A DNA stretch of 64,000 nt, taken from contig NC_133910.1 in NCBI RefSeq assembly GCF_964199755.1, forward strand, positions 7,710,501 to 7,774,500. Reading direction: 5' to 3'. This document shows, one piece after another, positions 11,772-24,500 of the stretch. The position numbers and the translations under genes are program-made. Position 1 is the first letter of the stretch, and the number at the start of each line of letters is the position of its first letter. The DNA is from Larus michahellis. Lineage: Eukaryota; Chordata; Aves; Charadriiformes; Laridae. The notes below the pieces were generated by a model. The model worked only from the letters and a program-made list of their open reading frames with translations. It had not been told where the DNA came from and made no database searches.

Positions 11772-14700
11772 CTGCAAAGAGAGAGAAACAAAGTGAGTTT
11801 GAAGATTTCACTAATGGCAATGGGGCCACATGTGATGGGGACGTGGCCTCCCCAGGTATGTGTTTCCCAATAGAAGGTGTGCCCTTCTGTATTGCTTCAC
11901 GGGTTGTTGCTGACCAACCTTAGAGCAGTAATGCTGATGCAGTGACTTCTGGAAGAGGTTTCACACACTTTTTATGAAAGATCAAACAGATGAGAGATGG
12001 CACAGGAGGATGTTTCATTTACAAGTTTCAACAAGAACTGAGAAAACAGATGAACAAAAGAAGTGTGCATACACTCACTGGGGAGTTGGCAATGCCTTAA
12101 ACCTCATTTTCTGTTGGAATAAATCATGGGGTCAAATGAGCTCAGCCAAGCTGTAACAGCCAGGCCAATGATCCCAGATCTCAGGCTTCTGCCTTCATAG
12201 CCTCTCTTGTCCTCCATCAGAAGAATCTCCTTGCTGTCTACAGGCCAGAATATATCCCCTTTTCCTAGAAGAACAAACTTTTTCATTCCACGCTGCTCTA
12301 AGGAGTAGCAGAAGCACTATTTGCTCCTTTCTCCTACTGGAGCCCTTGGCGAAGGGAGTTGCTCTAGATCCTAAACAAAATGCTGTTTTTTACACGTAAA
12401 GTTCACGGCAAAACCAGGCAGCAGCTGGGTACAGGCAAGGGGGGGGCCGTAGCACAGAGGTCAGTCTGATGTACAGAGACACCAAGGTACCACTTGCCTG
12501 ACTGATATCTAATTTCCACATGCATCATGGCTGGGGGGGTAGGAAGAAGGACAGTAGGAAACATTCAGAGCAAAATCCTCCTTCCAGTTGGATAAGCACA
12601 GGGAGAAAGTCAGTTGTGCTTGACGGGAAACTTAGCATTGAGGATGATGAAAAGCAGCAGAGACAGAATTTAATAACTCGACAGCACAGGGAAAAGGTAA
12701 CCAGTCAGTGAAGGGACTGGAAACTGGAGACAAATGATGCCCAGTGCACCAAGAAAAGCCAGTGTGGGAATGTGAGGAGGTTGTTTCAGAAGGAATGAGA
12801 CAAGCAAATGATAATCCCCATGGCAAATGAAATACTTTTGAAGAGGGATGAAGAGGGCACGTGAAAGCAGCTGAGATATGAGATGCAGATCTGCGATGCA
12901 AGGAGACAGGGTCTGTGCTCTTCCAGGCCGGGATGGTGTGGGGGGGATACCAGATCAGCCCCCCCTCCCCAGGCTCAGCTGCAGCAGTAACCCCCTACTC
13001 ACCTCCTCACCTCTGCTGTTCCCTGAGGGCTGCACCACAAGTTGAAAAGTGCCCCAATGATATTTTGCATTGAGGTCTCCGGATTTTTATACAGCTTCAG
13101 CCCTCACTCAGGATCTTTGTGAATCACTTGCTGAGGAGCCCAGTGTTTCAGAGGGCACCCGGTGGACTCTGTGCTCCCCCGTGGTACCGGGCAGGTAGCC
13201 AAGGGCGAGCAGAAGTTGCTGCTCCCTGGGTGTAGAGGGGAGCCCCACTCCTCTCCTTCAGCCTCCTGCTTTGCTCTTTCTGCACAAGCTTGTGAATATT
13301 ATGGTCAGCAAAACCTGGTGCCTGTGCTGATTTTGGTGGGAGTAGAAGGGTTCATGGCTTGGGAAGTAAAAGATAGCTGGAGGTGAAGTATTAACAGCTC
13401 CAGTGCTGCTCTCTTGCAATGGGGCTGCTGCTGGCCACAGTTCAGGGAATTTAAGAGCAAATGTGATGGGGGTCAGTGGGAATGAGGTGCTTTAAGCCTA
13501 GATATTCTGGGTTCTGAGGAAAGGCCTTGTCTGCTCCAGCCCTTTCAGGAAGGGAAATGACAAATATTTTCTTCTTTTGATGTCCCCCCCGCATCCTATC
13601 CCCAGCCTGCATGATGCTGCTATGGGCGGCTGCCCACCAGGCTGGAGAGCAACACAGAGCCACACAGCCCCCAAATCTGATTCAGCCTGTTCTGCTCCCC
13701 AAATGGAATGATGTGTTTCTCCAGTTGCAATTTGCCTGTCAGTCAGACAGCGTAGTTGACTGCAAATGTAGAAGACTTAGCGGCCACAGCCTTCCACCAC
13801 TGACTCCCTGACACATGTGATTTCCTTGCTCTGCGTGTTTGTATCTCCAAGAGGGATGCTGATATTTCCCAAGTACTTTGCAACCCAAAAGGCTCTAGTA
13901 GAAGAGACCAGACAAGGCAACCCCACATACAATGATCTTTCTTCCTGTATGAAAGGTATAATCTCACTTATGAGAAGTTCACTTTAAACAGGCTACCTGG
14001 AAATAAGTGGGTACAGAGGAGATTGGACCAGTGTGGCTTTTCCTGATGTGCCCTATCTGCCATCGCTGCCAAGGCTGGGTCCTGGGCAGTGAGCTCCCCT
14101 GGGCTCCGCACCGCTGCAGCCTGAGCCAGGGACCAGGCTGCCGGCCAGAAACAGTCATGCTGGGCATTCAATACCTCACAGGAGTACGAGCTATATCCAG
14201 CGCTGCTCTTCCTCTCCAGCAAGAACTGACGCAGAGACGGTCCGGCTCTCCTGAGCATGCCACGGCTCCTGCTGTCTCACTCCTGTGGGCACGGACCTGC
14301 ATTTCCCCCAGACACAAAGCAGAGGGGTGAGTTAATCGCTCCATGGCTGCAGGGGGAAAGCAAACGCTCCGTGTACCTGGGGACGCAGCGCAGGTCCAGA
14401 CCCGAAGCTGTGGTTATTCTGCCACAGAAAGGAAAAGAAGGAGCGAGCCACTTTGTGTGTTGTCACTGCAATGTCAAACAGTGCCAGGATTGTACTTTGT
14501 GCCCATGACACACACAAAGTCAGGATCACAAGGGCAACCATGGCTTCTGCCTCCTCTATCCCCAATTTCAGGCTCCCCCCGCCTTCCTCTGCACTGAGGG
14601 GAGCAGTGCAGACACCAGCAAGAGGACATTCTCTGGGAATTCAGTATCAACATCAGCTTCCCATGCAGTTTCATTGATCCTGGGTATCTCTTGCCTCTGC

Positions 14701-17700
14701 CCTTCCTCCCCTGCAGCACCTTCGCCTTCCTCGCCGATGGGGCTGTGGCTTGGCAGGGCTGTTTGGCCACCCCGCCTCTTGGGGCTGGCCAGTGAAACTA
14801 GGGGCCTTACTGATGTTCATGGGGCAAACCTACTCCACACAAACCCACCCCTTCCTCTTCCTTCATGTTCTTAAGGTTACAAAAAAAAATCAAAGCAAGA
14901 GTGCTGCTATTTTTGAGAATTTCTGTCCTCTCGGATGCTGTAGCTCCAAGCTCTTTTTATTTTGATTAATAGAATAAAGTCGCAAGTTTTATTCTGATTA
15001 ACAAGATGTCAGCTTCCATCTCCAAAGTGACTTTGGTGTTTACTTTTCCTTCAAGGCCCCAAACAAATTAATTTCTGTGCCTGATTTAGCCTGCTCCTTC
15101 ATCTTGGATCCCCTTAACTATTCTACAGCACTGATTAAACATATGGTATTTAAGCTAAAATAAATTAATGTTTTGTCAGGTACTTGAGATAAAAGCTGTG
15201 AGTCTGGAGGATGCACGCACCTTTATTTTGACCAGCCATGGACTAATTTACCCAGCTGCCAAAAAATAAATTAAAACAGGTTTGAAGCTGGCCAGCCCAC
15301 AGGTGAGTTCTCAGTACTGCTCGGTGCACTTTCCATCCTTACATGCAGGATGTGAGTCCCCACTGTTTGCCTTTTGTGTTATTTCTAACACAAGTGCAAA
15401 GCGGCTGCCAGGTGAGACCAGTGGGATTTTACATCACTTGCCCAGGTGGGAAAAACCAGCACAATTTATGGAAAAACAGGAAACCACAGCATAATATTGC
15501 TCGGGACTGCAAAATACCCACTTTGTCCCTGACACACAGGACAGCTGTGTGTCAGGAACAGGCGCTGAGATGTGGGGGACAGTGCTTTGGGATGTGAAGG
15601 AAATGAGCGCCGGAAGGAGGGGGAGTAATGCTGCAGGTGACAAAACGAAAGTGTGGCAGTAAAAAGGGCTTCACTGGATTACAGAAAACTACAGAGCTGG
15701 TGGAAGAGCTGCGCACAAGGTGCCTGCAAAGAGCTAAAGGCAATATTGGGGTCGGGGTGCTGCTCCCAGTGGGCGCAGCTGACCAGGGCTAGAGAGAGGG
15801 CTCTGCCTCACCTCCCAGCGCTGGACAACGTTTTGGAGCGGGGGCAGCCACCAGAGAGTCAAGAAGCCTGCGGAGGGCTCGGTCTCACATTTTTGGGTGC
15901 TGCAGGCTGTGCTGTAGGCATGGTCCCAGCTGGGAGCTGGGGCACCTCTCGCTCTGGCGGGGTGCATGGTTTTGAACACACTGAGGATTTTGGAGGTGAC
16001 AGCTGAAAGGTCACCACGGGGACCGGTCACTCACCACCTCCAGCCTGCAGGCACCAGCCTTTCTCCTCCGTCCCGGTGCTCCCCAAGCACCTCCACGGTG
16101 CTGGCTAGCCTGTCTGCTCGCAGGTCCCCCAAAGGGCTTTGGGGACAAGGGTGTTCCTGATCCCGTCACACTGTGGGGGTCCAACACGACAGTGGGAGCA
16201 CGGGCGAATGCAGCAGTAACAGCGAGCAAGCACACACACATAGGCGCAAGGCAGCTGCTGGAAGGGATGATGGGGGGTAAAACCAACTTACATCAAGCTG
16301 GGCCACACTGCCTTACGCTGCGAAAGTCTGGCACAACCGCCCAGGCTGCGTTTGCAAACATGCCGCCCTCTCCCTGCCTCTGAAATGCTTCATCTGCAGC
16401 TGGGACTTCCTGGGAGGAGTCGGAGAGGCTGCAGGGAGGCAGGAGTCGAGCTACAACACTCAGATGGGGAAAATCGTACCGGGGAACAGGAGAGCTCGGT
16501 TCCTTCTCTAAAGCACCAGGGTGAGGGAGCAGAGAGCTTTTGGGGAGCAGGTCCCTTCCTCCCCGCGGCTTGGAGCCAGAGCTGCTGGAGGATTTTGGCT
16601 GCCTGGGAAAAATTTGTCAGCGTATTGTTCAGATGGAGGCTCATACCGGCATAATTATTGCGGGATAATTTTTGTGGTATGGCTATAATTGCTTTGGCAT
16701 GGCAATGTCTGGGAATTTTCCTTTGCGTGAAGCCTTCAGTCATTTTGAAAAAATGAATTTTTAAGTCAGTCAGACACTCTCAAAAATTCCACTCTGCAGG
16801 CTTAATATTATTAGAGAACGGGTCGCAGGTACAGAAGGTGAAGGCATCACCGTTATGCTTATCAGAGGTTAATGACCTGCTGTCACAATACAACCTAAAG
16901 CAGGATCCTGCAGCACCGTCTGACCCCTGGGCTGTGGATGGGCAGCTTCAGAGGGGGATTTCAGTTCACTCAGTTCACGGATGCAGGAGCTGAACTCTCC
17001 ATCAGTCATTTGAGAGGTGACAATTGCTCAAGTGAGGTGTAGAGAGCAAATTGTCCTCTCTCAGCTTCCCTCTTCCTTTTGTGACAAGGCTTTACGTACA
17101 CCGATGAATCAGGTTGTGTAGCTCTCCTGAGTGAGTAATTACTGTCTCCCTTTCACAGGAGGAAAAAGTGAGCCACGGGGAAAGGAAGCGGCTGACGTCC
17201 ACTGTGCCAAAGGTTCCTGAATCCTCACCCGGTGTCCATCCATCCGCTGGGCTCACAGCATCCCTGCCATGACTAAGTGGGAGGGAATGTCAGTGCAGGC
17301 AGATGCAAACTCTTTGTTTTCTAAACATCGGTTCAACTCAAACACTGAAACAAACAAATGGAAGGAAAACTTGTGTTTGCTTCAGTAAGAATGTACACAG
17401 CACGTCCCGAGCCACCTAATAGCTCAAAGCCATTTTCTCCTGCTGCCCTTGCTATGCTTTCTTTGCCCCCTCCTCTGCCAGTCTTGCACGTTCCCTGGTT
17501 GTTGTTTGCCCCTGAGCTGAGCTCACTTGACTCGCTAAATTAGCAAAAACTCCAGCTGGCAGAAAAGCGGACAGTTTTCTATAAGGTCTGTGAGTTGAAC
17601 TGTCTCAGGGCAGGGTGGGTGTGAGTGCAACAGGCACTGCAAGGAAACGCCGATGTGGGTAGGGACTAGAGCAGAGAGGAGTGGGGAGAAGAAGGGATGG

Positions 17701-19479
17701 ACAGGAGCACAAGCCCCCAGCTTCTTTGGCAGGATTTGGCCTTTATATTTGTTCAACAGTAACATGTAACTCCACCTTAATGTCCTCTTGCAATTCAGCA
17801 GAAATTGCTGGATAATATGCATGCAGCCAGCGAGGAAAAGGACACTCTCTGACCTTCTTGGAGTTTGTACTGTAAAGCTCAAGGAAAATCAGGACCTTCT
17901 TGGAGTTTGTACTGTAAAGCTCAAGGAAAATCAGGACCCTATCCTTCCTCAGGTAATTTTAATTTAACAAGTGCATCTAGATATGAACAAGTCTTCTTAA
18001 TGATGTTTTTTTTCCTGAAAAACTAGCTATTGCACTGGGCTGGTGAGTCTGTCCCCTGACACGTGGGATCATATCTCCTCTGGTACAAGTCCTGTGCCTA
18101 TGGCTACAGGAGGATGCTAAGACCTATAATGTTCCTAGAAAGCCACAGATATGCTTATTTTACAATAGCAGTGATCACTGGTGTATACAAGTTAAAATTG
18201 GCTGCACTTAACCACTCAGAACTGCCTCTTGTACGCTAATGAAATTATAATGAATGCCTTTGAACCATCCTTTATGAATTTTTAAAAAAAGTTATGCTGC
18301 CCAGTGTCCTCCGATGAGTCAGCCAAATGAAAATAACCATTAGTGAATCAGCCTGCTTTTTTCAGGTACCACAAAATTACTGTTGGATATATCCTTCTAA
18401 CACATCAGTGTTACTATTCCTGCTGCAAGGAAACAAACGCTGTATTTTTCAGTGGCCTTAGTTCGGTAAGCTGTTGTTACAGAAATGGAATGGGGTTTTC
18501 AAAATATTCCGCTTTATAAATGTCACATTGGTTGTTTTTTACGGAAGAAGTGGTAAAAGCTGCAATTGAAACGGTTTTCATTCTCTTATTGTTAACTAGC
18601 CTTAAATGTTGATACTGGTTGTATCCGCTATTTTTTATTTGAGGAGTGCAGCGAGATGTTCACTAGACTTTCTCCCCCGGTCCCTAAATAAGGATGATGT
18701 CCACGGCCTTGGTTATTGCTCGGTGGTTTGAAGGACAGGAACCGGCTGTGCCTCAGCCGTCTGTGCTGTCCTGGGTGTGTGAGAGAAGGGCTCGGCCATG
18801 GGGCCTGGGCTCCCTGGGCTCCGCACCTTCCCTCCTCCTGCACAGGGCACAGCCACAGAGTGAGGCAGATCCAGCTGATTTTAACCATTTAGGCGCTAAG
18901 GAAAGGGTTTAATGTCACCTGAGAGGAGGTAGGGCCCCAACAAGGGAAGACACGGCCTCCTTTTTGCCTGTGAGCCCAGGGGTGACACGCACCAGCCCAG
19001 GCAGCTGAGCGGATGCTCTTCTCTGAGCTCCACACGGCTTGAACCACGCTGAGGGGCTAAAACTGAAACAATGTGATGTCAGGGCACGGCAACTATAATT
19101 TTTTACCCTTCTGTGTTTCCACAGCAGTGACACCAGCCTGAACCGGGGCCTGAGGCTGTCCTCAGCAGACAGGGCTTTCCTCCCTGTTTGTCCTGAGGGA
19201 CAGAGGCTGCCGTCCCTCAGCGCCACAGGCTGCAAGACCCAGTTGCTGTACATAGAACTACATTAAGTGAAAGAATGACAGAAGGCTTCATCATGGTTGG
19301 GTCATAAACCTAATAAAGAGGTAATTTTTTTTTTTGACAAAAAGAATAAATTCTAGACTCCAAAGTCCTTCCGTCCTGCTACAGCAGATGAAGGCACTCA
19401 GCTCCACACCTTCCCCTTCTGCCCATCCCTGAGGCTGGAATTCTGGCGGCCCCTTTAAGACGCTGCCCATTTTGCGCGC
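11772..19479. other. Non-coding region upstream of KYAT1 coding exons
   Basis: I see no exon with recognisable protein similarity and a consistent splice frame in this 7.7-kb interval. It probably contains the first KYAT1 intron and intergenic DNA. If KYAT1 begins at the LRRC8A CpG island, as I recall for the human locus, the whole interval is KYAT1 intron. A possible minus-strand donor (AACAGCAGAG followed by GTGAGG) lies near 13010-13020, but an acceptor partner and transcript support are lacking. Open frames of 60-118 codons here look like chance. Confidence 0.5.
17851..17934. repeat. Perfect 42-bp tandem duplication
   Basis: Copy 1 is 17851-17892 and copy 2 is 17893-17934; both begin GACCTTCTTGGAGTTTGTAC and end AAAATCAG with no mismatch seen. 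It lies in the non-coding interval between KYAT1 and LRRC8A. Complete identity suggests a very recent duplication or an assembly artefact. Confidence 0.95.
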
Positions 19480-20290
19480 TGCCCTACACCAAGATGGCGC
19501 CCCCGCCCTCACTCCCCCTCCCCATATCCCCCCCCGCCACCATAAATTCCGCCCACCCACCCCCGCGTGACCGCGCCCTGCACAAAGATGGCGGCGTGCC
19601 CTTCACGTCACGCCCGCTCTCAAGATGGCGGCGCTCTCCTTTGCTCCTGTGTAGCAGCGGCAGCAGCAGCGGTGGGACGGGACGGGCTGATGGCCGCCAT
19701 GCCGGGCGGGTGAGGTCAGTTCCGGGGTGGGGCCGCCGCGGTGCGGTGAGGGGCGAACAAAAGGAGCCGGAGCCGGTGTGAGGGAGGGTGGGGGTTGAGG
19801 CGGCAAGGTGGGTTCTGGCGGCGGGGCGCTGTGGCCCGGCTTATGTCGCGCTCCCTTCAGCGGCCCGGGGTGCCGGACGGGCGGGGTCTGTGGGGGACTC
19901 GTCCTCCGGGTGGGGTGGCGGTGAGGGCAGCGGGACCGGACTCCGCGGTAGGCAGGGCTGGGGCGGGGGGTCTGGGGCCGGCGGCGGGGGTGAGGGGAGC
20001 GCAGCCCTGAGGGGAAGGCAGAGGGCCGGACTGCTCCCCTCGCACCGCCCGGGAGGATTTGCTGACTAATTCGTCAGTAATTCGTTTCCTCCGTGTCCCC
20101 GCCGTCCCTGCCCTGTCATGCGGCTGGCGGGGAACTGGGGCTGGGGGCAGGTGGGTTCCCCCACGTCTGTGGGGTGAGGCGGGGCCGTCCCGTGTGTGTA
20201 GGGGGGGTGTCCCCCCCGGGGGACCGCGCTTCCCCGGCGAGGGGGAGAGGTCCTGTATTTGTGACCTGGCGACGGTGTTGCGGGCGGAAG
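19480..20290 (+). promoter_or_regulatory. LRRC8A: LRRC8A CpG-island promoter with three YY1-type boxes
   Basis: The sequence turns abruptly CpG-rich here. Three forward AAGATGGCG boxes occur at 19491-19499, 19585-19595 (AAGATGGCGGC) and 19622-19632 (AAGATGGCGGC), and a CRE-like TTCACGTCAC at 19602-19611. No TATA box is visible. It is the only CpG island upstream of LRRC8A and lies between two divergent genes, so it may also serve KYAT1 on the other strand; that part is inference. Confidence 0.65.
19634..19709 (+). other. LRRC8A: Candidate LRRC8A non-coding exon 1
   Basis: Downstream of the last YY1 box a good donor (GGGCGG followed by GTGAGG) occurs at 19710. An exon beginning near the YY1 cluster and ending at 19709 would fit a CpG-island 5' UTR. 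The start is approximate, and alternative donors exist nearby (for example CCG followed by GTGTGAGG around 19776). Nothing here decides between them. Confidence 0.35.
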
Positions 20291-21392
20291 CTGGTTGGTA
20301 TTTTTTTTTTTTTTAAATTTATTTCTATCATATAGAGGATGCCTTTTTCTGGAAGCCTGAGGTGGTGTGACAGGCTTGTGGGAGGAGGGGGCAGATGCGG
20401 AGCCGGCCCCCGGGTGCCCTGGCTTCGGGCCGTCGCCTCAGAAGAGTTGGGGTGGGAGAAGGTCAGAGAGTGCTCTCCTTTAAACCTTTCCTTCGTAGCA
20501 GTCTGTCACAGATAAAACAGAATAGCTTTGATTATGAAGGAGTTGCTTCAAAATCTGTCAGCCCTGCTGGTAACTTTGGGATCAGGAGGAACATATTCTT
20601 GAACACCTTCACCACTAGGGGTGACTTTTTTTTTCCCCAGTGATGTCTGTTCCTTTTCATTTTTTCCCTGTTTTTGACAAAATGCTTTCTGAAGTTCTGC
20701 AGTCGTCTCCTACGTAGCTAGGAGGCTGGACACTTGAGATCTCTCCCAAAGCCTAGGTCTGCTCCCTTCTCTGTTTTCCCATGCCCCATGCTGACATGCA
20801 GGAAGCAAGAAAAAAAAAAAGCTGTTGTAATTCTTGTTGATGGTGCTAAACTGCTGCCACTTTAAAACGATTCATGTTGGTACATATGTGTTGAGAGGAG
20901 AGGGGTCAGTTGCTTGTATCCAGAATGGTTAGGAAGATGATCTAGGAAGCTTTTCAGATATTCCTGAGGGTAACATTTAAAAAAAAAAAAAGAATTTTTT
21001 CAGACTAGAAAGTAGGTAGTAAAGCCATTGATCGTTTTTCCCATCTGAAAAAACCCTTATTCTTTCTTCCAGGAGGTTAATCTGTCCCTACCAGTTTAGG
21101 CTAAGTTATAATATTAATATTTAGCATTTCCTTTGGCTGGGTCTGCAACACCTACTTTTTGGTAATTTCTGTTCAAATAACAGATGTGGGAGATTCCTTC
21201 CTCTGAAGAGTTTTACTTAGCTCTTAGAGCTTTTACCATCTTTCTAGGTATCTGGGTGTCTCTTTCCGGTTCCCGGTAACCCTCTGAGTTGTTCCTTGCT
21301 TCTTAGATGTCCTTTACCGAGTTTTTATATAACATGGTCCCCCTGTGAACTTGCTCTCCTCTTCTTTGCTGATAATCTCTGTTTCATTTCAG

Positions 21393-21518
21393 GGAAGCTG
21401 TTCCCATGGCGTTTGGGGAATGCAACGCTTCGACACCCACTCAGGATCCAGCACACAAGAACATCATCTACTTCCAGCACAGAGAACTGAAGTGCAGATA
21501 GCAGAACCCAGCTGCAGG
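21393..21518 (+). other. LRRC8A: Candidate LRRC8A non-coding exon 2 containing a 31-codon upstream ORF
   Basis: A pyrimidine-rich acceptor (GTTTCATTTCAG) precedes 21393 and a donor (GCAGG followed by GTAAGGG) follows 21518, giving a 126-nt exon-like block on the LRRC8A strand. Inside it an ATG at 21406 opens MAFGECNASTPTQDPAHKN and closes at TAG 21499-21501. The ATG has G at +4 but C at -3, a moderate context. If spliced into LRRC8A mRNA it would be an upstream ORF. Inferred from splice signals only. Confidence 0.45.
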
Positions 21519-24500
21519 GTAAGGGCTACATGTCAGCTCTGAAGTGGTAAAGTAAAGCCCAAAAAAATGACCAGGATATTACTTAAACATAGTTGCAAAG
21601 CACAGGGCAGTGACGAGATGACTGATAAGAAGAAAGGGGGAAAGGTGGTTGATCAGAGGGTGATATGGGGAGAGTGGTGGTATGCTAATTAAATTCTGTG
21701 AGTCCTTAGTCAGCTTGAAGATGAAAAAAAGAGTAAAGGAACTGAGTGTTGTCCAAAGTAAAATATAACAGTTATATTTATTCACCCATACATCTAACTC
21801 CTGGCCACATAAACCCCAACTTCTCATTGCACTAAACAGGAAATACTTGAAGGCTGTCCAGTAAAAGGTTTGGTGACTGCTGCCTAAAAGGAATGCAGCT
21901 GAGAAGTAGCAAGAACTGTTTGGTTTGGTAGGTGCTCTTCCTTTTCCTGCAGGGTGATGTTTGTATTGCTGTGTAGCCATCTCCTAGGCAATCGTTTGCA
22001 GTGAACTCTTAGGAGTGCACTGGCTAGTCACCCACGTGGGCGTCAATTAGGCAATGACAGAAACTAGTTGCAAGAAACTCCATGCTTCCTTGGTTCTTCA
22101 CTAGGATAATGATGAAAGGTATTGCAGAATTCTGTGCTTATCTTCAAGATGAGAAATCTGGACAGATTGGCTGTGTTCTGAGCAGTGAGATCTGCAACGT
22201 GTTGCTTCCAGAATACAAGTATCCCTAAGACTTGTCTGACGTTCTGTTTAGTGTTCCAACAGTTCATGGATTTGTTTTTCATACTGATCCTCTCATGGTA
22301 TTTGGAAACCCTGACTTTATTCATGTAGGTCAAAGACAAAGTGCATAAATATTTCCTTAAAATATGCCAGAAGCCATGTGTTAAAAGCTAATGTTTCCAT
22401 GTTTGAAATGTGGAGTGACTGAAGCCTTCCAGTGATGACTTACTGAATGCTTAGAGTTGATTACATTCTAGTAAATGCTGCAGGCATTCAGAAAGGTGGT
22501 CTGTGGTTTGGGGCACTCGGTTACTTTTTTTTTTTTTTAAATAAGTGGTGGAGGTCAAATGTATAAATTATTGTGTTGTGTATTGAGCAGGCTTATTTAG
22601 AGGCCTTCATGTAATTCTTTCACATTCTAAAGGATTTTGTTCAGCATGCCGCTTAATAAGGAAGTGAAGCTCACTTCTGGTGTTAAATTGAGCCTAACTG
22701 GTATCTAGGAAAATGGAGGTGCAATGTCAGGTGAGTGCTGGTGGAGCACAGAGGAGAAGGGCTTAGGAGCTTGAGGGGGGGCATTATGCATAGCTATTGT
22801 TTTGGTAATGATTAAAAATTAACGTATTCAGCTGCAGTGTGGTGAGCTGCCTTTGTGCATTATTTTTTTTTTTCTAAGAATAGCCTCAGTTCAGGATATA
22901 CACACTAATGCTGAACAGGCGTTTAACAGTCTATATGCTTTGAAGAGCATGTCTTGAATGCCTCCAAGCAGCTTTTTCCTTAAACTGTTGATGTGGTACA
23001 TGTATTTTGTATTGCAAGTTGAAATCCAGTTCATATAGCTGGATTATATGTGCCCCTCCTGCTGCTATAAAACTGCATTTGAAACTGAAAGCTATTCAGT
23101 CATGACCTCCCTGCTGAAATAATAGCGCTTGCTTCTCCTTGTGTACTAATCATTGGCTATAGAATTACCTTGGCAATTCACAAAGCTCCTATTTTGTGAC
23201 AAATTTGCAAGCTGCTTCTCTATCTACAGCCTACCTTTGTAAAGCTGTGTACTGGACTAGTTAATAGGCTCTCCTTGCTTAAAAGTTTTTACTTACTTTG
23301 AATCTACTCTCTTGATTTCTTAATCTGTTGTTAGATAGGTCAAAGCTCTGCTCTGTCCACCATTTCTGTATTTGGCTCAAAACAGTCGTTTACCTTTTCT
23401 TGTATGGAAATGCCGGAATTAGGACTCTTCAGCATTTCTCCTGCACCTGATGGGGTGCTTGAAGCTGTACTTGTTGTTAGAAGTTAATACTGTTGCTGTC
23501 TGTCTGTCTTAAGTAGTTACTAACAGAATTAATTAAATCACTTGCATTAGTCAGTACAAGGGAGTGTTTCGTAGTGTACTGTTGGAATAAGGTAGTTGTG
23601 CTTTTCCAAGACAAGCTCTAATGCCCTGTCCTTGAAGCATCTTTTTTATGGCAAAGACAAAATTAATTTTGGTTAGGAGGCCTGTGACCATGTACAGTCA
23701 TAATTTATAAGCTGACACAGACATTTTTCTCTGCTTTGCATCACTGTTGCAACTCATCTGATAGCGCTTAAATTTACATAGCTGTATGACAGCAACATAC
23801 AGTCCCTGCTCCAAGCAGCTATCAGTTCAGTTCTGTGCAGCTGGGGCAGAATACTGTCAGAAAAGGTGGCAGGCCAAGCCAGGTCTCTGGTATGGATTGT
23901 TCTGATAGTGCAGATGTTCTTCCCTGTGCCTGTTAGGACAGGCTTGCTTGTGTGACGGTAAACAGGAGTTCTTGCACTATACTGTTAAGAAAAGAATGTC
24001 AGTCCTGCATCTGACAGGAAGAGTCGGCTAAGGGGTAGCTGTAAAGATGGCAAAGTGCTATCCGTTGTGTAGGTGAATTTTTTTTTTTTCAGTAAAGGTA
24101 TTGTGACACAATAGGTTCATTTCATCCTGCTGTGGCTTGGGTGTGGCTGAATGTTGCCTACCACTGCTGGATGGTTGTGTGAAAACCAACTTACCTTGCT
24201 CTCAGCATTGAGTTCACTGGCTGTTCCACTAAGTGAAGAGTGTAAGTTCTGGCAGCTGCTGCTTTCACTACTCTGTTGGCTAGTCTGAATTATAAATGAC
24301 CCTTAAACTTCACATGTTCACTTCTCTATCTCAGAAGGCATTTTTGTCCCACAGGAGGGATTTATTTTTTTAATGCAGAAAGGGCCTGATGTAGGGATAA
24401 CAGTTTGTTGGCCAGGGTTTTGGCATCTGGCTTCACTGCTGTTTATTTCTAAACAGCAAAGGACAAAATCACTTGAGTTGTTCCATCTCATGTCTTGGAC

